Shown piece by piece: positions 54,207 to 62,044 of a stretch of 64,000 nucleotides of DNA. The stretch covers positions 20,538-84,537 of the forward strand of contig JANQFE010000150.1 of assembly GCA_028278025.1 (NCBI GenBank). Direction: 5' to 3'. Both the position numbers and the translations under genes were made by a program. The notes below the pieces were generated by a model. That model saw only the letters and a list, made by a program, of their open reading frames with translations, was not told where the DNA came from and did not search any database. Numbering within the stretch: position 1 is the first letter of the stretch; each line of letters starts with the position of its first letter. The DNA is from Thermodesulfobacteriota bacterium. Lineage in GTDB: Bacteria; Desulfobacterota; WTBG01; CAIYCZ01; CAIRTM01.

Positions 54207-56222
54207 TTATAAAATTTCAAAATAGCGGACCAGTTTGAATTTAATTTTAAATTCTTCACGATCCTCGGTGATCTCTTCCCTGTCAAGGTACTCGGTCTCA
54301 AGCCGCATTTCAATAGAGCGGAAACGGCTTGTTAGATCAGCGGTAACTTTCCAGATGGTGTCATCGATATCATCGCCTTCTTCATCAAAATAACCGCCCC
54401 GCAGTTCCGCGTCAAGGTACTGACTTAAGCGAAAGCTGAGTGATGCCTCGGCTGTATTAAGACGCACTTCTCTGCGGTCATCCTTAAACCGGGTTTTAGC
54501 ATGATTACCCGTAAGGGTAAAAATCATGAATGACAGGGGCTGTATTTTAAAGCTGCTTCTGACCCTGAAAGCGGTAAAAGGAACAAGATCAGAGCGGTCA
54601 TCTTCATATTCGGTTTCAACATCGAACCAGCGCCATCGCAGATCAGCCCCGTAAGCAGAGACTTTTTCTTCCTGCAGAGGGCTCACCCCCTCAAACTTGC
54701 TCAAGTCGGTATCAATGTGATGGATAGTGCTGTTGTAATTGTAATAGAACGACAGAAATTCGCCGATATCATAACGCAGCAGCACGTTGCTGATAACCGA
54801 GTCGTAATCCAGTTCGTCCGGAATTTCATATCGGTAATCGACCTGCACCAGGGTGTTGTTGGGCAGATCAATGCGTTTAATCTCAACCAGACTGCCCCGC
54901 GGAATAAGCCGGTAGTCGGTACCCTCGGTCAGACGCACCCCGGCTTCATCCCTGACAATAACCGTGCTCAGAATAACATTGGGGTTGCCAAAAAAAGTCT
55001 GTCCTTCATCACTCAGGATAATCCGCTCCCCAAAAACGCTCTGTACACCTTCATCAGTTTCACTGTCCGTTCTGCGATAAAACACATTATAGCCTGCCGT
55101 AAATCTGCCCCCCGGCACATTTTTGCGGTACACGATGTCAAACTTGGGGCCATAGTAAAACTCTTTGGAATCCGATGTTTTTGTATGGCTGATTCTCCAG
55201 CGCAGTTCCGTTTCCAGACTGTCATAAAGACTATGGCGCAGGCCCATATCGATGTAGTGTCTTCTGCTGGTAAAATCATCCGTGTTGAAATAGTTAAAAT
55301 TATAGTTGAACAGACTTGTCAGAGTGTCAGAATGATCTATGTACATGTTTTCAAAGAGCTGAAAATGCTTGGTGTCGATTCGCTCCGATGTCGTGTTATA
55401 TGATATTCCGGATGTCAGGCGCACATTGTTATATTCCAGGGAGCTGTCCAGGCTGACGTCGTGCGTTTTGATTGTCTGGTCAGTCGGAACCCTTTCGTCT
55501 ATTTTTTTATAAATATATCTTAAGCTGCTGCGCAGGATGTCATCCAGTTCGTGCGTAACTTCATATTCAAGGGTTTTTTCGGTCCGGTCCCTCTCAAAAT
55601 CCTGGGAGTCCTCTTCTCTTTTCTGGGTTTCCAGTTCCAGGCGCATGGGGAAGCGTTCGTGCTGATAATGAAACACGCCGCCGTACAGCTGGGTGTCAAC
55701 ATCTATTGATTCAAAAAACTCCCGGTCAATGGACGTTGAATAAATACTGGAAAAAAGAGTAAAATTAAACGGCTTAGTCCTGAAAAAACCAAGCTCTATG
55801 TTGTTTTCATGAAAGGTTTCATCTTCATCTTCAGAGAAATCTCCGCGTTCATCTTCCTGCCGAAAGCCCAGCGTTGTTCGAAACCGAAAGGTCATTAAAT
55901 TAGGGTGCAGCGAGTAGCCTTTGCCGTCAAGGGTAACCCGCTCTTCAAAATTGAGCCGTTCCTGTTCAAAGGTGCTGGTTTGTTCTCCTCGTTTGTTCTG
56001 TCCTACACGTTTATAGGTTGTTTCCTCATCTTCTTCATATTCCACCCTGAAATCAAGCTCTGTGGTAAATTCCTCAAATGTCACTATGCGGCCAAATTCT
56101 TCTGTTGTGTCTTCGTACCCATACGGCTGGGCATCCAGGTTTGCAGCAGGGAACAGCGGTAGAATACCAATCATGCTATAGGCCAGTGTTATGCAGATGA
56201 ATCTTGAGCATGGTTTAAACAT
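54207..56222 (-). CDS. Outer-membrane beta-barrel protein (porin-cytochrome conduit candidate)
   Basis: 671 residues. Signal peptide ending NLDAQP, no cysteine in the mature part, and long runs of alternating polar/aromatic-hydrophobic residues with charged turns (FNFTLFSSIYSTSID, LELETQKREEDSQ, FRVRSSFKIQPLSFMIFTLTGN), ending in a strand of barrel type (FKIKFKLVRYFEIL). Size and position among multiheme genes match the barrel subunits of MtrB/ExtD/OetI-type conduits, though I cannot show homology. It lacks the CXXC of MtrB. The 5-heme lipoprotein and two NHL lipoproteins flank it. Confidence 0.85.
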   Translation of the reverse strand: MFKPCSRFICITLAYSMIGILPLFPAANLDAQPYGYEDTTEEFGRIVTFEEFTTELDFRVEYEEDEETTYKRVGQNKRGEQTSTFEQERLNFEERVTLDGKGYSLHPNLMTFRFRTTLGFRQEDERGDFSEDEDETFHENNIELGFFRTKPFNFTLFSSIYSTSIDREFFESIDVDTQLYGGVFHYQHERFPMRLELETQKREEDSQDFERDRTEKTLEYEVTHELDDILRSSLRYIYKKIDERVPTDQTIKTHDVSLDSSLEYNNVRLTSGISYNTTSERIDTKHFQLFENMYIDHSDTLTSLFNYNFNYFNTDDFTSRRHYIDMGLRHSLYDSLETELRWRISHTKTSDSKEFYYGPKFDIVYRKNVPGGRFTAGYNVFYRRTDSETDEGVQSVFGERIILSDEGQTFFGNPNVILSTVIVRDEAGVRLTEGTDYRLIPRGSLVEIKRIDLPNNTLVQVDYRYEIPDELDYDSVISNVLLRYDIGEFLSFYYNYNSTIHHIDTDLSKFEGVSPLQEEKVSAYGADLRWRWFDVETEYEDDRSDLVPFTAFRVRSSFKIQPLSFMIFTLTGNHAKTRFKDDRREVRLNTAEASLSFRLSQYLDAELRGGYFDEEGDDIDDTIWKVTADLTSRFRSIEMRLETEYLDREEITEDREEFKIKFKLVRYFEIL

Positions 56223-56281
56223 TTTTTTTAGACCGGGTAGTAATGTGCCAGCACGAACACTGAAGTTTTTACAAACCCCGG

Positions 56282-56971
56282 CTAACTATCCCCCTGAATG
56301 CTTTCTTCTGTAATAGTTTCTTCCCGGATGCTGTTTTGCTGTTCAGTGTCAGCACGGTCCTGCCGCAGCATCACATCCTTTTTTAAGAAGAACCTGTCAT
56401 TGCCCCCATGCGGGTCATGGCATGACAGGCATGACTGTTCATCATCGCGCACTAACTGATGGGCCTCTATCTCAAAAGCTCTTTCCGGGTCGCCGCTGTA
56501 ATGACAGTCAAAACAGAGCGGCTCTTCGGACTTTTTCAGCAGTGACTTGGTCGTGCTGTCATGGACATCATGACAGACAGCACAATCAAGGGCTGCCGGT
56601 CCGTGAATAAAAGCACGACCTTTCTTGATATGCGTATGGCATTTCATACACATATCTTTTGGCGGTGTTTCCATTTTTCCAAGCGGGCCGTGGCATATAG
56701 AACATTCATTCTGCGGGCTGGATGAAGGATGCTGGAATTTTGTGATAATAATCTGCAGTATGTCCTTATCAGAGGGTTCAGGGCGCTTAAGGAGTACTTC
56801 CTTCACGCGCCGAGCATCAGCATCCGCAAGCTGGTCAGGAAAGGGTACTCCATCAAAGACAACTCTGAGAATCCGGTAGCTTTTATAACGGTTGCAACCG
56901 ATAAACGCACAGCAAAGCAAAAGCATTACCGCAAATAATATCAATCGTTGGGACCGTAGCCAGCCTGTCAT
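56282..56971 (-). CDS. Pentaheme cytochrome lipoprotein
   Basis: About 229 residues from the ATG at 56971, overlapping the previous stop by one base. Lipobox CAFIGC near residue 26. Five CXXCH: CSICH, CMKCH, CAVCH, CFDCH and CLSCH, in MtrA/NrfB-like doubled units (FIHGPAALDCAVCHDVHD). Lipid anchoring plus adjacency to the barrel gene (59 bases) makes it the best candidate for the plug or periplasmic-face cytochrome of the conduit. A 60-residue heme-free N-terminal segment precedes the first site. Confidence 0.9.
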   Translation of the reverse strand: MTGWLRSQRLILFAVMLLLCCAFIGCNRYKSYRILRVVFDGVPFPDQLADADARRVKEVLLKRPEPSDKDILQIIITKFQHPSSSPQNECSICHGPLGKMETPPKDMCMKCHTHIKKGRAFIHGPAALDCAVCHDVHDSTTKSLLKKSEEPLCFDCHYSGDPERAFEIEAHQLVRDDEQSCLSCHDPHGGNDRFFLKKDVMLRQDRADTEQQNSIREETITEESIQGDS

Positions 56972-58077
56972 CAAGCATCCTCTGCACCTTTTTTGTGCCC
57001 GAACCCGAAAATGTTTATCTTTCTTGTGCCGTATTGACTGGTGACAATGATAAGATATTCTACCTCAAAATCCGGTGAAATATACTGTTCGAAAAAGGGC
57101 ACATTATCATAATCGATAATAACCTGCGCCGGCAGGCTCAGATTGCCCGGCTGGTTACCCATCTGTCCGAAAAACAGCAACATGTCCCCTTCAGCATTAA
57201 ACATCTGTACGACATTATGCCAGGCATCAATACTGTATACAATGCCCTGCCTGTCAACATGTACGCCCCGAGGCCGCGCAAACTGACCGAAGCCGTCCCC
57301 CAATCCCGCGCCGAATGATTGCAGGGACTCCCCCTGCTGGGTGACCTTCTGGATGCGGAATGCCATTGTTTCGGCCACATACAGGTACCCGTCCTTATCA
57401 ACGGCAATATTGGTGGGAGATGCAAAGAACGCCCGGCCCTGTTCTTTTTTGCCGAAGCGGTCCAGGACCTCGCCTGTCTTTTTATTCATTACAACGACCT
57501 CATTACTGGCGACATCAGTGACAAACAGCTTGTCTTCAAAAACCGCTACTCCGGTAGGCTTCTCAAGCGTATCGCTGCCGAGCAGGCCGGTGAAGCTGTT
57601 GTCCTTGTCGAGCACAACAACACCGCCAAGCACAGTATCGGTAACATACTTGGTGCTGTCTTCATCGATGACTATATTTATGGGTTTCTTAAAGCGTCCG
57701 GCGGCAGTTCCTCCGATAAAACTGAACTTCTGGCCCGGGATATCCAGGACATCGATCTTATTCAAGTCCGTATCGCAGGCATATATGACCCCATCCTTGA
57801 TTGCAACGCCGTAGGGTTTTTTAACCGCCTTTACCCTGTCCTTACTCTTATCGGCACCAATAATAAAATCAGCAAAAGACTTTCTTTGCGGCACAAATTC
57901 ATTTTCGTCCGTAAAGCTTGTGAGAAACTGTATGCGCGGCGTCTCAGGCGGCGGCGGTATAAAGATATATGTTTTCGGTTGGGGTGGCGGTGCGGTTGCG
58001 CAGCCCCACAGGGTTACAAGTGTATATACTGTCGCTGAAATTAGTATGATTATCTTCTGTGCAGATCTCATGCGCAT
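56971..58077 (-). CDS. NHL beta-propeller lipoprotein
   Basis: About 368 residues from the ATG at 58077 (GGGGG 5 bases upstream; an ATG at 58089 also exists). Lipobox TLWGC, a Pro-rich linker (APPPQPKTYIFIPPPPETPRIQ), then NHL repeats (KKPINIVIDEDSTKYVTDT, FASPTNIAVDKDGYLYVAET, FARPRGVHVDRQGIVYSID) and a basic C-terminus (RKINIFGFGHKK). First gene of the long run. It probably docks at the membrane beside the barrel and its cytochromes; enzymatic function is not evident. Confidence 0.87.
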   Translation of the reverse strand: MRMRSAQKIIILISATVYTLVTLWGCATAPPPQPKTYIFIPPPPETPRIQFLTSFTDENEFVPQRKSFADFIIGADKSKDRVKAVKKPYGVAIKDGVIYACDTDLNKIDVLDIPGQKFSFIGGTAAGRFKKPINIVIDEDSTKYVTDTVLGGVVVLDKDNSFTGLLGSDTLEKPTGVAVFEDKLFVTDVASNEVVVMNKKTGEVLDRFGKKEQGRAFFASPTNIAVDKDGYLYVAETMAFRIQKVTQQGESLQSFGAGLGDGFGQFARPRGVHVDRQGIVYSIDAWHNVVQMFNAEGDMLLFFGQMGNQPGNLSLPAQVIIDYDNVPFFEQYISPDFEVEYLIIVTSQYGTRKINIFGFGHKKGAEDA

Positions 58078-58236
58078 TGCTACCCCCATAAGATGTTTTT
58101 ATAATAATATGCTGTGCGTGGTTCCCCCGGCAGCAGCAGTTACGTGCACGAGTCCTTCTCGCTCTTTTATGCTTGTCTGTTGCTGCTGGACATGTCTCTG
58201 TTAAGAACCTACCCTTAGTCACTGAGAATTATATCA
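58078..58236 (-). promoter_or_regulatory. Promoter and leader of the long cytochrome run
   Basis: On the minus strand TGATATAAT (58228-58236) is an extended -10 with a poor -35. The leader of about 130 bases can fold: CAGCAGCA pairs with TGCTGCTG, enclosing a CGAG-CTCG hairpin. No known riboswitch consensus is recognised. Confidence 0.4.
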
Positions 58237-58354
58237 CGTTACAACTTCTATATCTACAGTTAATCCATTGTATTACCACTATTTTCTTATAACACTTTAT
58301 AAAAAAGAGCCCGGCAGTCACAACGATCACCTGTTTGGATGAAGATATACATTA

Positions 58355-58397
58355 ATAATAAAAAACTCCCCCTAAAACAGAACATCTGTTTAGGGGG
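58355..58397 (-). terminator. Rho-independent terminator of the tetraheme gene
   Basis: Read on the minus strand, CTGTTTTAGGGGG closes with CCCCCTAAACAG (one-base bulge) and is followed by a T-rich tract. It lies about 125 bases after the stop at 58521. Confidence 0.85.
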
Positions 58398-58416
58398 ATA
58401 TGGTTAGAGTATATGC

Positions 58417-58474
58417 ATACATAGACCGATCCGCTAGGTGCATAATTACATTCCTAACGGATCGGCCTATGTAT
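58417..58474. repeat. Long imperfect hairpin between the tetraheme gene and its terminator
   Basis: Arms of 21 bases (58417-58437 and 58454-58474, cores GACCGATCCG and CGGATCGGCC) match at 19 positions, with a 16-base loop. In the minus-strand transcript it would sit just upstream of the terminator and could protect the mRNA 3' end. Confidence 0.6.
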
Positions 58475-58520
58475 TACTTTTTAACTCCGTAGAAAAATAT
58501 AACGTGACCCAGGTTCGTGC

Positions 58521-59153
58521 TTATTTATCGTGACATGCTAAGCACAGTGCATCTTCGTCAGCTCTCAGGCTATCCGGAAATACGGTTGCCTTGTTGTGTA
58601 CATCGTGGCAGGAGCCGCACTGTACTCTTCCGCTGCCTTCCGGGCCGTAGAGCCGTACGTTTGTTGCTCTAACACTGGCTTCGGTGTTGAGCTCGGTTCC
58701 GATCAGAGCAGCTGTGTAGTCGATTGAGACCGGATGGTTGCCGTCCAGGGTGCCGGGACCGATCTGGGCCCAGGTCGGGACAAACTCGGTACCGCCGGTA
58801 AGTCCACCGTAATTATCCATTGCGATGGTACCATCATGGCAGCTGAGGCACAGCAGCGTGGTGCCGTCAGGAGTACCCCATGTGGTATCAAATACCGTGT
58901 TCAGGTCATTGGCATAGGTTCCTGCATCAGGAAGCTCCCTGTTCCAGAGCAGGTCTTTGCCCTGGGTGCCGTGAGGTGCGTGGCATGCTTCACACAGACC
59001 GAGGTTTGCAGTTCCGTATGGGGATACCTGCCAGCCCAGGGTGGTGAAGTCATGGTTTGAACCGGCAATACCGTCACCAGGTGCAGCGAATGCAACGCCA
59101 GCTACCATGAAGCTCATAAGCAGTGCAATCGTTACTAATAAAGTTTTCCGCAT
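58521..59153 (-). CDS. Periplasmic tetraheme c-type cytochrome
   Basis: 210 residues, signal peptide ending VAFAAP, four CXXCH sites: CEACH, CLSCH, CGSCH and terminal CLACHDK. It parallels the pentaheme protein at 16170 throughout (GIAGSNHDFTTLGW, LGLCEACHAPHG, LLCLSCHDGTIA, DGNHPVSI) but lacks the extra CANCH unit. Codon use, consensus promoter, AGGAG site and double 3' hairpin suggest strong expression. An abundant soluble periplasmic electron carrier is inferred. Monocistronic. Confidence 0.92.
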   Translation of the reverse strand: MRKTLLVTIALLMSFMVAGVAFAAPGDGIAGSNHDFTTLGWQVSPYGTANLGLCEACHAPHGTQGKDLLWNRELPDAGTYANDLNTVFDTTWGTPDGTTLLCLSCHDGTIAMDNYGGLTGGTEFVPTWAQIGPGTLDGNHPVSIDYTAALIGTELNTEASVRATNVRLYGPEGSGRVQCGSCHDVHNKATVFPDSLRADEDALCLACHDK

Positions 59154-59309
59154 TTTTTTCTCCTTTACTCCTTGAAAGATTTTTATTTTGGGTTTAACAA
59201 ATCCTTTTATGTTTCTAAGTTACGCTTACCTGTGTATCACCCCCCTTCCTTGTATACCTATACTGACTGTACTTAATTCTTCATTGTTTGCTTCTGTATA
59301 TGTATATAT

Positions 59310-59355
59310 GTAATATCACACTCAAACTATATGTCAAGCAAAAAGATATATATCA
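59310..59355 (-). promoter_or_regulatory. Promoter with the 28-base shared element
   Basis: On the minus strand TTGACA (59332-59337), a 16-base spacer and TATTAC (59310-59315). Bases 59328-59355 are identical to 16078-16105 upstream of the paralogous pentaheme gene. The transcript would have a leader of about 150 bases. Confidence 0.6.
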
Positions 59356-59699
59356 ATCATATTTTTAAAAAAATTTTGTATCATTTTTGTTGATATTTTA
59401 AATACCAAATAAATATTCAAAATATTGATTTTACTTGCTTTAAAAGTGTTTTCTCATTTATGCATTTTTAAATATTAAGCCCTTTTTAAGATTTTTTTTG
59501 AGTTATTTTAAATTTATCCTAGCCTTAAAGCTGATTTTTTTGCTGTTTAAATGATATATCTATATTTAATTTTGATTTTAAAATTCATTTTTAGAAGTAT
59601 ATCAATTTTGATTTATGAATTAATCCGTGTATAATAGTATGGGTGTACCGGGAAAAAGTGTACTCTTAATGAAAACAATCTCAGTAAAAACAGCGCGTC
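59356..59699. other. Very AT-rich gene-free stretch
   Basis: Homopolymeric A and T runs dominate; no coding frame, hairpin or RNA could be supported. It separates two divergent genes and may hold curved promoter DNA. Confidence 0.4.
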
Positions 59700-61919
59700 A
59701 TGCAAATACGTTCAAAAAGCCGCCGTTTTTTTGTACCTCTTCTTGCTGCTGCAGTCCCTCTTGTTTTTTTTCTGTCTGTTGAGCTTATTCTGCGTCTGAT
59801 TGGCTTTGGATTTCCGACAGATTTTTTCCTTGAAAGCAGACCGTCTGATCGTACTGTTTTTTTAGAAAATTATCAGTTCGGTCTTCGTTTTTTCCCGCCT
59901 CAATTAAATCGGCCTCCCCTGCCCCTTATGCTTGATGCAGAAAAAAAGGATACTTTCAGAATTTTTGTGTTAGGCGGTTCTGCTGCTCTGGGTGATCCCG
60001 AACCGGCTTACGGAATGCCGCGCGTACTTGAGGTGCTTTTAAAGGAACGCTTTCCGCACTTGAAATTTGAGGTTATCAATGCTGCCATGACTGCAATCAA
60101 CTCTCATGTAGTGCTGCCTATCGCCCGTGATTGCGCAGATAAGCACGCTGATCTCTGGGTGATTTATATGGGCAATAATGAGGTTGTCGGGCCTTTTGGT
60201 ACCGGTACTATTTTCAGTGCCCAGGCTCCGCCTATAAGCATTATTAGGACTGGACTGGCTCTTAAAGCAACGCGCCTAGGCCAGGGGCTCAACACCTTAA
60301 TACACCGTATATCCTCCCCCCCAAAAAAACCGCAGCCGCAGGCCTGGCAGGGTATGGAAATGTTTTTAAACCGGCAGCTCAGGCATGATCATCCCGGTGT
60401 CAGCCAGGTATACAAGCATTTCAAAAAAAACCTGAATGATATTCTGCTGACTGCCCAGAAATACGGCATTCCGGCAATTGTGTGCACGGTCGGTGTCAAT
60501 CTTAAAGATAGTCCGCCTTTTGCCTCACTGCACCGTGCTGATCTGCCGGTAAGCATGCTGTCTCTCTGGCAGACCCTGTATCACAAAGGTGTTGATCTTC
60601 AAAAACAGGGTAAATTTCGTGAAGCCTTAAATACTTTTTTAAAGGCAATCGATATCGATGATCAGTACGCTGAGTTGCACTTCCGGCTGGCAATGTGTCA
60701 GGAAAAATTGAACGACATTCAGGCTGCATGTGACAGCTATGCAAAAGCCCGTGATCTGGATACCCTGAGATTCAGGGCTGATAGTACAATTAACAGCATC
60801 ATTAGAAAAACTGTAGCAAAACAGGCCGCTCAAAATGCATATCTCACAGATACTGCCAAGATATTTACATCTTACGATTCCGTAAGCATACCGGGTAAGG
60901 ATATGTTTGACGATCACGTCCATCTTAATTTTCATGGCAATTATGTGCTGGCACTGCATCTTGCCCGTCAGGCCGCCAATATACTTATTACACAACCGCC
61001 TCCCGGCGTCTCCTCAGGCTGGCTGTCAGAAGCAGAGTGTATCCAGCGGCTTGCTTATACTGTCTGGAACCAATATGCAATTCTGGATTCCATGAAGGCA
61101 CGCTACTTACAGCCTCCGTTTACACAGCAATTTGATCATGCCGAGCGCATCCAAACGTTTGATAACAAAATTGCGCACATACTGCCCCGCATTCGGCCGG
61201 AACCATTACAACACTGCGTGGACATGTACAGCTCTGCCCTTGAGCTGAGACCGGAAGATCATGTTTTGCATACCAATCTGGCACGGCTCATGACACGGCA
61301 GGGTGATATTCAGGGAGCCCTGCAGCACTGGAATGAGGTTAAGAGACTGATACCCCATGATGAAAACACCTATTTCGAGATTGGCAACCTGATCAGCAGG
61401 TATTATCCTTCCCAAATTGCACAGGCTGAACAGTATTTTTTGCTTGCCTTGAGCTACAGGCCGGACTTTTCTGAGGCCGCTAATAATCTGGGCCTGGCAT
61501 TATCCCGGCAGGGCAAATTAGAAAAAGCAATTGAAGCTTACGAAAAGGCCCTGAGGCTAAAGCCCGATTATGCTGATGCTTATAATAACCTGGGCCTTGC
61601 CATGGTAGGCATGGACAGAACAGATGATGCCTTAGGTTACTATAAGCAAGCCCTACGTAGTGATCCGGGATATGCCTTTGCCCATCTTAATATAGGCAAC
61701 CTTTTTGTGGGGCAAAACCGGACTGCAGATGCCCTGGATCATTATGAGGCTGCCATTAAGATCAAGCCTGATTTTCCCGGCGCTTACGTAAACATGGCAA
61801 TCGCCTGTTTTAAATTGCAGCGCATGCAGGAAGCAGAAAGATATGCCCGAGAAGCCCTGCGGCTTGATCCTGAAAACAAAAAAGCGCAAATGCTGCTTCA
61901 CAATATCCAGTCCCGTTAG
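59700..61919 (+). CDS. Membrane-anchored SGNH/GDSL-like hydrolase with TPR repeats
   Basis: 739 residues. One N-terminal TM (about 10-32). The SGNH-type core shows block I as FVLGGSAALG (about 99-108), an Asn block MGNNEVVGPFG and a C-terminal DDHVHLNFHGN with the D..H pair, interrupted by TPR-like helices at about 295-350. Classical TPRs fill about 500-735 (KAIEAYEKALRLKPDYADAYNNL). Such proteins may act on acylated or glycosylated exported polymers. The TMTC-like gene follows after 125 bases, pointing to a shared surface-modification role. Confidence 0.85.
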   Translation: MQIRSKSRRFFVPLLAAAVPLVFFLSVELILRLIGFGFPTDFFLESRPSDRTVFLENYQFGLRFFPPQLNRPPLPLMLDAEKKDTFRIFVLGGSAALGDPEPAYGMPRVLEVLLKERFPHLKFEVINAAMTAINSHVVLPIARDCADKHADLWVIYMGNNEVVGPFGTGTIFSAQAPPISIIRTGLALKATRLGQGLNTLIHRISSPPKKPQPQAWQGMEMFLNRQLRHDHPGVSQVYKHFKKNLNDILLTAQKYGIPAIVCTVGVNLKDSPPFASLHRADLPVSMLSLWQTLYHKGVDLQKQGKFREALNTFLKAIDIDDQYAELHFRLAMCQEKLNDIQAACDSYAKARDLDTLRFRADSTINSIIRKTVAKQAAQNAYLTDTAKIFTSYDSVSIPGKDMFDDHVHLNFHGNYVLALHLARQAANILITQPPPGVSSGWLSEAECIQRLAYTVWNQYAILDSMKARYLQPPFTQQFDHAERIQTFDNKIAHILPRIRPEPLQHCVDMYSSALELRPEDHVLHTNLARLMTRQGDIQGALQHWNEVKRLIPHDENTYFEIGNLISRYYPSQIAQAEQYFLLALSYRPDFSEAANNLGLALSRQGKLEKAIEAYEKALRLKPDYADAYNNLGLAMVGMDRTDDALGYYKQALRSDPGYAFAHLNIGNLFVGQNRTADALDHYEAAIKIKPDFPGAYVNMAIACFKLQRMQEAERYAREALRLDPENKKAQMLLHNIQSR

Positions 61920-62044
61920 CACGCTCTCTAAGATTATTCAAACGCTCTGCATATGCAACACTTACGGTCGATCCTGTTTACTAAAAGGCCCATATATAGT
62001 ATGTGTAGACGGTACGTGGTAATAAATCCCCCGGGGAGAATAAT

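Noticed and set aside
58078..58236. Cyclic-dinucleotide (GEMM) riboswitch upstream of cytochromes
   Set aside because: Such riboswitches control Geobacter cytochromes, so the leaders at 58078-58236 and 59154-59303 were read for the conserved core; none was seen.
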